IMG/VR virus record: IMGVR_UViG_3300017727_000112
Span: 1 to 28,424 of that record
Origin: a virus
Reading direction: 5' to 3' (one strand)
Length of the DNA: 28,424 nucleotides
The notes below the pieces were generated by a model. The model searched no databases. It was given only the letters and a program-made list of their open reading frames with translations, and was not told the DNA's origin. This document shows positions 19,701-26,359 of the stretch, piece after piece. Positions within the stretch are counted from its first letter, which is position 1; the number at the start of each line of letters is the position of its first letter. A program made the translations under genes and the position numbers.

Positions 19701-22700
19701 ACTATCACAATTGAAAACAACGCTGGTTTAGTTGGTGGTTCTGGATATACAACACAACCAGTAGTTACTATCGCAGCACCTCCTGGAGCTGGCACACAAG
19801 CAACTGCGGATGCATTTATTGAAAGCAGATTGTATGGCGATATTGTTAACAATATCAAGATGGTTGATACTGATACTTTTGATGATAGTGATTCACCGAG
19901 TGCAAATACGGTTAATATTACCAGAGTTGTTAATACTTCTTCTAATGATGTTAATAACTGGGTATCTTTATCATCAAACCAAATTGCTGCTTCTGATATT
20001 ACTTCTGGTGTTATCGAAACAGATAGATTAGCAACCGGTGGTGCTGCAAACTCCTTCACATTCCTACGTGGTGATCAGAACTTTGCTCCTGCTGTACAAT
20101 CTATTAAAGGTGCTGAAACAAGATACTTTGCAAGACTATTTACGACAGCATCAATAGGCGCAAGTGCCTTTATTTTCCAATTCAATCAAAATGCTTTAAT
20201 TGGTCATGTAGTTGTCGCTAGTGTAGCAGGAATTCCAGCAAATACAACTATTAACGGTGTTTCAACTGTTGCTGGAATCACAACAGTTTCCATTAATAAT
20301 CCTATCACTGCTGATATTGCATCAGGAACAGTTATAGAATTTGAAAGAGGTAGTTCCCCTCTAACATTTGACTCTTCAAACACAACTGGCAATTTTATTG
20401 ATAGCGTTGTTATTGCCAACCCTGGTAGTGGTTATACTAATGGACAATTTTTTGATATTAGTCTAGATGGTGGCGCAGGGGTTGATCTTAGAGCTAATTT
20501 AATTATCTCTGGTGGTGAAGTTACTGACGCTACCGTAACAAACGCTGGTAGTGGTTATACTTCCGACTTCCAAGTCACTCCAAATCCAGCTACTATTGGT
20601 GCTGGATCTAACTTAGTTCTTCTTGCAAAAGTTAGCACGGTTAATAAACAGTTTGCTAATGTTGCTATTGATGTTCAGAGAGTTTCTGATCTGACTATTT
20701 CTGCTGATGAATTTGGATCTATTGGTGTTGCCAGATTCAGAAAATCTCAGTTTAATATTGGTCAAGAAGGCAATGGATCTATTACAATTAAAACAGGTAA
20801 TCAGAGTGGACTTGACGCTGATTTACTTGATGGTGCTCAAGGGGATTTCTACTTAGACGGCACTAATTTTAGTGATAGAAGTATTGGACCAGACAAACTT
20901 AAAGATGATACTTATGGTATTAATATTGGTGGCAGATCTGGTAATACTCTAAGACTGCTGACAGGTACTAGCAATCCAGCATCTAATTTATCACCAAGTG
21001 AATCAGTTGAAGGTGTATCAGTCAAAACTGTATTTAATAGTTCTAATGGTCTATTGACTGCATTCCCAAGTGTAGATACTGGAGCTTCTAACTCCGCCAA
21101 GCATTTGGTGATGACTCTCCGTAATGGTGGGTCTGGTATCGACACTTCGTTTGGTGGTGTAAGACAACTTGCGTTTGCAAATGATGATAGACTTTATTTA
21201 CGTGGTTCCGGTGATGCTGTATCGTCTTACGGATCTTGGTATGAGATTTGGAACTCAGGAAACCAAGGTATTGATTCTGGATTAGATGCCGATAAACTTG
21301 ATAACAAACAGGGTGTTTGGTATCAAGATGGTTGGAATATTCAGAAAAATGAAATCTTTGATACAAGACTTCCATCATGGAGAAGTTCTACTAAGTTCAG
21401 AGATAAGATTGAAATTAAATCTTTCTCTGGATCAGATGTCTCTTATAGAATTCTAGTAAGGCAAGTCCTTGATGCTGCAGCAGGAGGAGATTTTTCACCA
21501 GGATCTCAAATCAATATTTACAATATTAACAAGCAAGATATTGGTGATTTCTTCATTGATCTTGCTCCACAATTAAATGATGCTAATGATTCTGCTAATA
21601 GTTACACAATGCTTATTGGTAGATTGGCATCTGGTGGTAATCTTGAGGATGCAGTATTCCTTGGTGTTGCGGGTGATGAAAGACGCTTTGAAAATTATGA
21701 AATTTATGACAGCAACACAACACAGTTTGCTGAACTTGGAAACAATTCTGGTGATGGATTCTTAAGACTTGGAAGATATGATGGTTTGTTCTCTACAAGT
21801 CCATACATACACTTCAATTCGTCTCAAGCACAAGCAGTAGATAACAACGGAGATCCTACTTACAACTCTGCTATTATTGCAACTGGCGGTACTACTGCCG
21901 AGGGATCTGGTAGTCTTGAGTTTAAGGTCGTTGATGAAAATGAATTGACAGTTAATAACAATATCATCTGGAACGCAGGTAATGTTGCATTTAATATTAG
22001 TAATGTAGTTTCTACATCTTCACTGAAATCTGCTGTGATGAGAGATACCAACGGCGATTTTGCTGCTGGAACAATCACAGCAAGTCTAATTGGTGCTGCT
22101 TCTCTCAACGTATTGAAAACTGGTGATACCATGACCGGTGGTTTGACTATCACTGGTAATAACAACCTTAACATCCAAGGAACTGGTACTCTCAATGTTG
22201 GTGGTAATACTACATTAGGAGCAGATTTAACCGTTGATAGTGGAACTCTATATGTTAATTCCACAAATAATAGAGTTTTAATTGGTCAAACTACAGAATC
22301 AAATCCAGTTAAGTTTAATGTTTATACCTCACTAGAATCTTCAGAATATGAAAATGGTGCTGCACTATCTTCACAACAATCAGTTTACCAATCAAGTGTA
22401 TACAACCAAGTAAATGGTGGAGAATCTGGTATTGTATTACAGCACGGTGCTTCTGGTGCTGCCCAATGGGGTATCACAACACACAGAACAAGTGCTAATG
22501 TTGGCGAACTAATTATTAGAACCAGAACAGCCAATGCTACTTCTGCAACACGACTCAAAATTTCTAATGGTGGCAATATTCTTCCTGGTGCTGATAGCGA
22601 CCAAGATCTTGGTAGTAATTCTGTAAGATGGCAGAATATCTATAGTGATATTACGTATGTATCTAATAGTGTAAGGATTGCCGATGGTGTTGCAAACCAA

Positions 22701-23384
22701 GAAGCAGACTTACAGTTTAGGGGTGGTGGTACTGGCGCAGGTGGTGGTAGAGGATTCCGATTAGGTTCTAATATTGGTGGTGGTGCTGATGTTTTCGAGA
22801 TCTATTCATCGCAAACATTAGGCAGTGATGACTGGAAGAGTCTAGCATCTCCAAATACTTTACCACCAGCATTTGCAATTCAAGGAGAAAACAACAGAGT
22901 AGGTATTAACACAAATCAATTCCAAGGAACTGATACAACTACCACTCCAAATGTCGTTAGAAACTATCAACTCAACATTGATGGTGATGTTAACTTCAAT
23001 GGAACACTATTCCAAAATAATGCAGAATTTGTAACTTCCAGATGGACAGAATCTCCAAATGGCGATAACATTTATAGAGCATCATTTGTTGGTATTAACT
23101 TTGTCCAAAGTGGAACCAAAGAACCAGCATTCCCATTGGAAATTTATGGTGGGTCTAATATTCTTGGATCTGACTACACAAATGAAGTTAACTCCCATAC
23201 TCTTCATGCCAATGGAGATAAGCAATGGTTGGATAGTTATGGTGTTTTCAAAGCAAATAGAAATACTTGCGAAGAAAATATCACAATTCCACAGAATACT
23301 AACTGTATGACTGCTGGACCAGTATCCATAAATAACAGTGTAATTATTACAATTGCTGACGGAGCTTCTTGGAGTATAGTATAA
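13800..23384 (+). CDS. Long tail fibre / receptor-binding protein, 3194 residues, with pectin-lyase-like region
   Basis: Domains in order: N-terminal attachment region; two GxGY beta modules (nt about 13981-14205); aromatic PTH module (about 14361-14530); a right-handed beta-helix (pectin-lyase-like) region opening with RVYVSAQIGSDLNDGRSAV, GGDYVEDNPISLPP (from about 14675). Helical insert modules follow, including a duplicated CRxD..........VRDL.....N pair (16533-16730 and 17031-17231), then a second beta-helix-like block with GYTQLVSVFVIFCQDG (about 18016-18270). The distal half has fibre-shaft signatures: GRTYVSGTDELGDFKVG, LPTQKAVKDYI (about 18910), GLDADLLDGAQGDFYLDG, GLDADKLDNKQGVWYQDGW, MRDTNGDFAAGTITASLIGA and KTGDTMTGGLTI. 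The C-terminal tip (TIPQNTNCMTAGPVSI...GASWSIV) is a fibre end common in marine phages. Likely the main host-contact fibre. No S74 chaperone tail is present. Confidence 0.85.
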   Translation: MSFHINSDKEKIKGVNPKLIGDNETTIRVGAGANEREVMRLELDAQSGLPRIGINRTGQRINNIDITAGGSGYTLAPTVVIDPPPAGGTQALASAFVFAGEVVSIAVNDPGIGYTSVPNVVFNGGNGAGAAATAVRDTVDFELDINGAIRTSTSIISDTARILNLDIENFVTPDLNMRAPNLKTYMNGTGTPWASNIIVSENSYRYSQGNIYQATNTGTTGTLPPTHKDGIVLNGDVNFKHIGFRVSDPNSFKFLETGESGEFPRSITPLLGDRSDKIATTEYVLNLATNDVGGRVYVSAQIGSDLNDGRSAVNPVRTIKKAAQIAWSTPGIKETLIVSGGDYVEDNPISLPPDCSVVGDNLRLVIIRPANLGKHIFKFGDKNYVTGVTYRDRIDANGDPVGTWDFAMVFDDKQRVLIDNEVNGDFGVEFPIGHQIFGPERFRIGFQNNTGLSLLQSGIQAVGLNTGARASIFDVIFDTTTGNDAYTSGSIDVQVKAGSPIQGDQYNYVTSASTGGSLSLTISQTAGENILRFTTDPTSTIPVSAYVYLDDADDSSFTQGYYQVTSIDDTNAPTYWDVQFIALLDSSDWDTSQAETITINSATPVVNTIDTISLKSIRAEGEVVSYDEDITSTLPISRIDFSLQGDPSITTGGFQESQFGSSEDIGGIVFYTSALVGRTNTHELKEGQEIILENLPTSNPNLSFLNGKQRIYKVLEDADGRARRFVIPKKFPAFTVANFNPGEFATVKSYTKSVTLSLLNSPNKFPLASPVERRYQDACQLIRNNREFIADEVVGIINDQFKSEYYSVYNLDAVNNTFDIFLGTLDHPNTYVSGGTITFSGNSYNISDFVYDTSITGVATITTTAAAISALSEDDTVQLADILISCSAGQKIYPAYSAPTNSNIGTNGDEQCRQDVIHFLNALVRDLEFGSNHNILEAAGKYVVDGKIAYIEDEILQNVRAIEYARELAIYAMCNWRIKDRTINDPVYTVKHSTLPRYIDDTIISATAGDPACDDVRSAIDTLSYLWADVITNNASGTYLDAAYLIAKNADLIADQALINTETTYPTLNLSNIRQRKCRRDIRLVIEGLVRDLVLGGNHGIVSAAESYFSGTVLSGIPEAQLDETRYAFQQVKDLAIAAMRNWSDGDVVPTTPTGSTYAPTTGVFTVTFPNLAIIPSLQDRIAFAEGAITYSCAANGGGNDASPYRTDLNFGQSFALTNVSSSGGNTTITANVGVAGSNTDVHTFVSALSNGTKIIYNPFATTSPIPKFEDWSILEDSANPSCAAIASAITTSLATFDSILEYASDTVNGSAPGSITQTFGTLFDFAAIINYPDSFIYDFNNQKMAVRGRFDDLPIIEASPYTQNASIISFRGGGGALIDGDKVKQPNCPFAGLEPDGTASFPNQGKSMVAAAFTIVSFGGTGYKVINDGYTQLVSVFVIFCQDGVLSESGGYASITNSATNFGTFALRGTGFRKDAYEFDAGIINTVSQTPTGRTTLRIGDIGREPLEHYIVKLDGYRNADPDKEFFIDAVSEVTVGPPFSATLTIDDGIGNGLSLIRESDGATISGLTALQQALTPAGATNATIRLHRPSIVNSSSHTWEFAGSGNNYLALPENGGTKVEANEQVSENYGRTYVSGTDELGDFKVGTFARIENRTGNITFTGTVTISEVEFLKLKGGDVVVTGFDNSNTLGGANTSDSKLPTQKAVKDYITNNLGPYINKPYSTNAVPRALVELTDSGKISIDQIPALRPFQVFTVPDLAARLALEGALAGDIAIQQGLAPLNFISSSIDTGTDEITILNHGLTNAKLVTYREVTGATAPTPLNNAQEYYVIVINANTIKLAASEVNANSNTAIDITNAGSGSHILEPEGSTQTLILNNDLDSLFLAFAVDSSLVFNINDVYTGTPSTGRIQATEYREGVVHKINISNGGSGYTVAPTVSISGGNPVSGAVPASATCSIANGEVVTITIENNAGLVGGSGYTTQPVVTIAAPPGAGTQATADAFIESRLYGDIVNNIKMVDTDTFDDSDSPSANTVNITRVVNTSSNDVNNWVSLSSNQIAASDITSGVIETDRLATGGAANSFTFLRGDQNFAPAVQSIKGAETRYFARLFTTASIGASAFIFQFNQNALIGHVVVASVAGIPANTTINGVSTVAGITTVSINNPITADIASGTVIEFERGSSPLTFDSSNTTGNFIDSVVIANPGSGYTNGQFFDISLDGGAGVDLRANLIISGGEVTDATVTNAGSGYTSDFQVTPNPATIGAGSNLVLLAKVSTVNKQFANVAIDVQRVSDLTISADEFGSIGVARFRKSQFNIGQEGNGSITIKTGNQSGLDADLLDGAQGDFYLDGTNFSDRSIGPDKLKDDTYGINIGGRSGNTLRLLTGTSNPASNLSPSESVEGVSVKTVFNSSNGLLTAFPSVDTGASNSAKHLVMTLRNGGSGIDTSFGGVRQLAFANDDRLYLRGSGDAVSSYGSWYEIWNSGNQGIDSGLDADKLDNKQGVWYQDGWNIQKNEIFDTRLPSWRSSTKFRDKIEIKSFSGSDVSYRILVRQVLDAAAGGDFSPGSQINIYNINKQDIGDFFIDLAPQLNDANDSANSYTMLIGRLASGGNLEDAVFLGVAGDERRFENYEIYDSNTTQFAELGNNSGDGFLRLGRYDGLFSTSPYIHFNSSQAQAVDNNGDPTYNSAIIATGGTTAEGSGSLEFKVVDENELTVNNNIIWNAGNVAFNISNVVSTSSLKSAVMRDTNGDFAAGTITASLIGAASLNVLKTGDTMTGGLTITGNNNLNIQGTGTLNVGGNTTLGADLTVDSGTLYVNSTNNRVLIGQTTESNPVKFNVYTSLESSEYENGAALSSQQSVYQSSVYNQVNGGESGIVLQHGASGAAQWGITTHRTSANVGELIIRTRTANATSATRLKISNGGNILPGADSDQDLGSNSVRWQNIYSDITYVSNSVRIADGVANQEADLQFRGGGTGAGGGRGFRLGSNIGGGADVFEIYSSQTLGSDDWKSLASPNTLPPAFAIQGENNRVGINTNQFQGTDTTTTPNVVRNYQLNIDGDVNFNGTLFQNNAEFVTSRWTESPNGDNIYRASFVGINFVQSGTKEPAFPLEIYGGSNILGSDYTNEVNSHTLHANGDKQWLDSYGVFKANRNTCEENITIPQNTNCMTAGPVSINNSVIITIADGASWSIV
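13981..14205 (+). repeat. GxGY beta module pair near fibre N-terminus
   Basis: About residues 61-135 of the long fibre: INNIDITAGGSGYTLAPTVV, then VVSIAVNDPGIGYTSVPNVV and a GGNGAGAAATA turn. The module is the same type as in the DUF4815-type protein and the 1662-residue protein. Confidence 0.65.
14675..15200 (+). other. Right-handed beta-helix (pectin-lyase-like) opening region of the long fibre
   Basis: The pattern GGRVYVSAQIGSDLNDGRSA, V.TIKKAAQIA, KETLIVSGGDYVEDNPISLP, SVVGDNLRLVIIRPAN is the classic entry into a parallel beta helix, as in DUF1565/pectate-lyase-like proteins. In phage fibres such helices may be either structural or polysaccharide-degrading. I cannot identify catalytic residues, so activity is left open. 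Confidence 0.6.
16533..16730 (+). repeat. Helical insert module, copy 1, in the long fibre
   Basis: About 66 residues (CRQDVIHFLNALVRDLEFGS, NHNILEAAGKY ... ELAIYAMCNWR). It aligns with copy 2 about 500 nt downstream through CR.D......LVRDL..G.NH.I..AA..Y and LAI.AM.NW. Predicted mostly alpha-helical, unlike the beta-rich surroundings. Confidence 0.7.
17031..17231 (+). repeat. Helical insert module, copy 2, in the long fibre
   Basis: About 67 residues (CRRDIRLVIEGLVRDLVLGG, NHGIVSAAESY ... DLAIAAMRNWS), the partner of copy 1. Related shorter helical pieces flank both copies: ACQLIRNNREFIADEVVGII near 16130 and AYLIAKNADLIADQALINTE near 16927. The whole insert may therefore be a duplicated two-part unit. 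Confidence 0.7.
19569..20625 (+). repeat. Further GxGY beta modules in the mid-distal part of the long fibre
   Basis: Two groups are seen. One is at about 19569-19815 (HKINISNGGSGYTVAPTVSI, then GLVGGSGYTTQPVVTIAAPP). The other is at about 20398-20625 (IDSVVIANPGSGYTNGQFFD, then VTDATVTNAGSGYTSDFQVT). They are separated by non-repeat fibre sequence. Confidence 0.65.
23269..23384 (+). other. Fibre C-terminal tip module
   Basis: The last roughly 38 residues contain NTCEENITIPQNTNCMTAGP followed by ISINN-type strands and a GASWSIV end. This terminal block (TIP.N.N.M.AGP..I......I.DG..WSIV) is shared by many marine phage fibre and adhesin proteins. Here it carries two cysteines 13 residues apart, which could pair or bind metal. 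Confidence 0.6.
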
Positions 23385-23385
23385 G

Positions 23386-24480
23386 ATGAGTCAACTATCA
23401 GTTCACGATATTCGCGGTATTGCTGCATATAACAATAAAATTAGAGTCCCTCAAGGTCATCAATTAGACATTGAAGGACTCATGAAACTTCCCCAGTGGA
23501 CGGAATCTTCAAAACCAGCAACACCAGAGGTTGGTTTACAAGGATGGAATACTGAAACGGAAACTTTGGAATTTTACGATGGTACTAATTGGAAAGCTTT
23601 AGCACGTTCTGCTATTGGAACACAAGATTCACCAGCAACTTCTGCTGCTGAACTTGTGGCAAATGGACAAACAACGGATGGCGTTTACTGGATCAAAGCA
23701 AGTTCGTCAGCACCTGCCCAACAAATTTACTGTATTCTAGATCCAGCATATGATGGTGGTGGATGGATGGTTGTAGCAAACAATTCTGCCAGCAATGTTT
23801 TATATACTTCGTCTCATATCTGCAGATTTACAGCATATACATCTTATGTTGGTAGTTCTGGATCTGATTCACATTCTCCAAGCAATAATTTTAGTATTAA
23901 TTGTACTGATATTCAATTCAATAAAATGGTTTGGGTAATAACAAACTCAAATTCAAACTTTATTGGTTCTGGTGGTAGTAATGTAAACGGTTATATTAAT
24001 TTTACATGGAACAATCAAATTACTGTTCCAACCGAGCAACCATATTGGTCTGCTGATAATGGAAACAACGGATTTTCCATGGGAGCAACTGTAAGTTGGC
24101 CTGGTTTTGGCGCGAAGAGAATGAATTCTAGTTATGGTGGATATGGGCAAAACTCTACTAATAACTATGGTTTTGGTACACTCCACAGTAGTTCATATTC
24201 AACGAACAGAGGAACTGGAACTCAATATAAATGGGTTGGAAGTGGTGGAGCATATTATCCAGCAACAGGTGCTTTCCAAGGTTCTAGAGCCAACAGTGGA
24301 AATACAGATGCATTGAATGCTTATAGTTGGACAGATTCTAGAACTGGAAGTGGTAGCACATACAGTAATGTGGGATTTGATGACTGGCAAGATGGATCTG
24401 GTCTTGGAGATCAGTGGAACGTTGAAGGTGGAGACAAGTCAACCACTCGTGGTAAACCAAGTTTTATCATGATTAAGTAA
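23386..24480 (+). CDS. Short tail fibre/adhesin with fibrinogen-like C-terminal domain
   Basis: A 364-residue protein. Residues 1-72 form an attachment region that ends in a small module (GLQGWNTETETLEFYDGTNW, then KAL). From about 86 the sequence follows the fibrinogen-related domain pattern: AAELVANGQ..DGVYWIK, QQIYCILDPAYDGGGWMVVA (C116), and a C-terminal VGFDDWQDGSGLGDQWNVEG ... GKPSFIMIK. Other cysteines are C147 and C174. The middle is rich in Gly, Ser, Asn and Tyr, typical of phage receptor-binding tips. Fibrinogen-like domains bind glycans or acetylated sugars in other proteins, so a host-surface sugar is the likely ligand (inference). It starts 1 nt after the stop of the long fibre and is the first of three short fibres sharing N-terminal features. 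Confidence 0.75.
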   Translation: MSQLSVHDIRGIAAYNNKIRVPQGHQLDIEGLMKLPQWTESSKPATPEVGLQGWNTETETLEFYDGTNWKALARSAIGTQDSPATSAAELVANGQTTDGVYWIKASSSAPAQQIYCILDPAYDGGGWMVVANNSASNVLYTSSHICRFTAYTSYVGSSGSDSHSPSNNFSINCTDIQFNKMVWVITNSNSNFIGSGGSNVNGYINFTWNNQITVPTEQPYWSADNGNNGFSMGATVSWPGFGAKRMNSSYGGYGQNSTNNYGFGTLHSSSYSTNRGTGTQYKWVGSGGAYYPATGAFQGSRANSGNTDALNAYSWTDSRTGSGSTYSNVGFDDWQDGSGLGDQWNVEGGDKSTTRGKPSFIMIK

Positions 24481-24499
24481 TCACAAAAATCGTAAAACA

Positions 24500-24763
24500 A
24501 TGACACAACCATTTGCTGACTATGATGCGTTATATGAAGGACGCATGGAATCTCTCAAGAAAAAGAGAGAAGAAAAATTTAAACAACTAGATGGAGATTT
24601 TTTCAAAGCTCTAGAAGTTAATGATACAGTATCTCAAGCAAGAATTGCTGCCAAGAAAAATAAATTAAGAAATTTTCCACAAGAGATGGAAAAGAAAACT
24701 TTTCTTTCAAGAGATGATATAATTCGTTATGAACCAGAGTGCTTTAGAAATGAAACAGTGTGA
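24500..24763 (+). CDS. Small charged helical protein (87 aa), possible fibre chaperone or adaptor
   Basis: I do not recognise a named family. The sequence (TQPFADYDALYEGRMESLKK, KREEKFKQLDGDFFKALEVN, ARIAAKKNKLRN) is strongly helical, rich in Lys and Glu, and has few hydrophobic stretches. Small helical proteins of this kind next to fibre genes are often tail fibre assembly or attachment factors, which is only a contextual suggestion. It lies between a short fibre and a 2OG-Fe(II) oxygenase gene, whose preferred ATG overlaps its last 14 nt, so the two are probably translationally coupled. No clear Shine-Dalgarno precedes its ATG; the 19-nt gap upstream shows no promoter box. Confidence 0.65.
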   Translation: MTQPFADYDALYEGRMESLKKKREEKFKQLDGDFFKALEVNDTVSQARIAAKKNKLRNFPQEMEKKTFLSRDDIIRYEPECFRNETV

Positions 24764-25325
24764 ATATACAACTAGTGCCGGAAAAAAGATCTATGTTTTT
24801 CGTGATGTTTATGACTATGATCGACAATTAAATTTAATTGATTGGTGTGTTAGACAAAATTATAAATTCCGACCATCCAACGAAGGTGTATTGATTGGAC
24901 TAAAAAGTGATTTAGTTTTGAGCGCACATCCAGGATTAGAACTTCCACAATTAGCAGAACAATTTTCTCTAAATGACGAAAAGTTAAAACCAATAGTAGA
25001 TATTATTGGGAATAAACGAGAGATGGTAGCACATTGGATTAATGCTAATATTTCAAAAACATCTCCACATTTTCACCCCGATAGTTTTAAAAAAGGATCT
25101 TTGTCTATGCTTTACTATGCAAATGTAAAGTGGGACCTTTCGTGGGATGGATATACAGTATGGGCATCAGATGATTTAAACAACATCGAGCATGTAGAAT
25201 TTCCAGAACCAGGAAAAATTGTTATTTTTGATTCTAGTATTCCACACAAACCAACTGCTGCTGGACCAGAAGCACCGTCTTTTAGGTATACAATGAATAC
25301 AGTTTGGGAACCTATAAATAGTTAA
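24750..25325 (+). CDS. 2OG-Fe(II) oxygenase (HxD type)
   Basis: A 191-residue protein from ATG 24750 (an in-frame ATG at 24729 would add 7 residues). The metal and cosubstrate triad is visible: H109-x-D111 in SPHFHPDSF, distal H166 in SSIPHKPTA, and R179 in SFRYTMN, with the double-stranded beta-helix core strands LSMLYYANVKW and GKIVIFDSS between them. The preceding INANISKTSPHFHPD stretch is typical of phage and marine 2-oxoglutarate oxygenases. These enzymes hydroxylate proteins, sugars or small molecules using Fe(II), O2 and 2-oxoglutarate; the substrate here is unknown. They are frequent in cyanophages. The start at 24750 is preferred because homologues as I recall them begin with a short xxEYTT.AGK.I.VF.DV segment. 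Position inside the short-fibre cassette suggests fibre or host-surface modification (inference). Confidence 0.8.
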   Translation: MKQCEYTTSAGKKIYVFRDVYDYDRQLNLIDWCVRQNYKFRPSNEGVLIGLKSDLVLSAHPGLELPQLAEQFSLNDEKLKPIVDIIGNKREMVAHWINANISKTSPHFHPDSFKKGSLSMLYYANVKWDLSWDGYTVWASDDLNNIEHVEFPEPGKIVIFDSSIPHKPTAAGPEAPSFRYTMNTVWEPINS

Positions 25326-25353
25326 ACATAACATGCCCAAAAAATAGATAGTC

Positions 25354-26346
25354 ATGGCAGGAATTTTAAAACTGGATGAACTTCACAACTCTTTAGGCAA
25401 TAACTGCGCTAGTTTAACTAATACAGGTATTGCTTTGAGAGTGGCAAATTACGCTGGTGATGGCACATATCCAACTCTGACAGCAGCAGAAGCTGGTTAT
25501 ATGATTTATGATTCTGTCTTAAAAACTATGGTTTTTTGGGACGGTTCTGAATGGTTTCAACTTAAAAAACAAGGAAACCAAGACGGGTCTACCCCAACAA
25601 ATGCCATCGAAGATTTTGCTGTTTGGTATTCCGATGGACCTTCTGCAGGAGAATACTGGATCAAACCATCTGGATATGGTGGAGCAGCAGAACTTGTTGC
25701 AATTGATATTGATGGATCTGCACAATTTAGTGGTATTAATGATCAAGGTATCTGGGTCAGAATCAGATATGCTCAATCATATTACTCTCGTGGGGATGCA
25801 TGGCGTGGTCAATCTGGACTATCAAATCCAGCTGCCGCATCCTCAACAGCATACTCTGGAGACTTTGCTTATGATCAATCAGATGGACTAATTCAAGCAT
25901 TACTTGATATAGGTTTAGAAACGAGACAAGTATTTGAATCTTGGGGTGCTGGTTCTGTTGGTTGGACATATGGTTCTGGTTATATGGAATCAAGAGGATT
26001 TGATAATGTAAACTATACCAGATGGAATGGTTCTCAGAACATTGTTGGTAAGAGTTATACTAGAGTGGCTGGCATGTCTCACAGTGTTACTTCTATTAAT
26101 GGTCCTTGGGACAACCCAACTGCTAGAAACACTGACGACACTGATAGAAACGACTCTGCCACATGGAGAGTAGGTAGATTCTACTTTAAATATACTGGTA
26201 GTTCTGCTACTGCTCCACTTCCTATCAAAGGTATTTGGAACGCTGACGTTGACGGAGCCACTGAGCAAAGATATTTCCCATTCAGAGATGCAGCTGGTGG
26301 TTGGTCTGGTAATGGCGAAAGTGATATTTACATCAAAGTTCTATAA
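25354..26346 (+). CDS. Short tail fibre/adhesin paralogue (330 aa)
   Basis: The N-terminus (MAGILKLDELHNSLGNN..., residues 1-70) ends in a module AGYMIYDSVLKTMVFWDGSE followed by WFQL. This corresponds to the GLQGWNTETETLEFYDGTNW module of the fibrinogen-like fibre and to a similar one in the next gene. Residues 98-104 (AGEYWIK) sit at the same spacing as DGVYWIK in the fibrinogen-like fibre, hinting at a diverged fibrinogen-like fold, but no clear cysteine pair remains. The C-terminal part is rich in Gly, Ser, Tyr and Trp (DAWRGQSGLSNPAAASSTAY; SDIYIKVL end), typical of receptor-binding regions. It follows the HxD oxygenase by 28 nt and precedes another fibre by 13 nt. Probable host-contact protein; ligand unknown. 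Confidence 0.7.
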   Translation: MAGILKLDELHNSLGNNCASLTNTGIALRVANYAGDGTYPTLTAAEAGYMIYDSVLKTMVFWDGSEWFQLKKQGNQDGSTPTNAIEDFAVWYSDGPSAGEYWIKPSGYGGAAELVAIDIDGSAQFSGINDQGIWVRIRYAQSYYSRGDAWRGQSGLSNPAAASSTAYSGDFAYDQSDGLIQALLDIGLETRQVFESWGAGSVGWTYGSGYMESRGFDNVNYTRWNGSQNIVGKSYTRVAGMSHSVTSINGPWDNPTARNTDDTDRNDSATWRVGRFYFKYTGSSATAPLPIKGIWNADVDGATEQRYFPFRDAAGGWSGNGESDIYIKVL

Positions 26347-26359
26347 GTTTTAAAAGAAA

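Noticed and set aside
23200-23384. Possible S74-type intramolecular chaperone at the long fibre C-terminus
   Set aside because: The end is the short TIP.N.N.M.AGP...WSIV tip; no S74 motif or extended helical chaperone domain is seen.
24729-24749. Upstream ATG for the HxD oxygenase
   Set aside because: It adds only MNQSALE before the recognisable start and increases the overlap to 35 nt; the ATG at 24750 is preferred, although the upstream start cannot be excluded.
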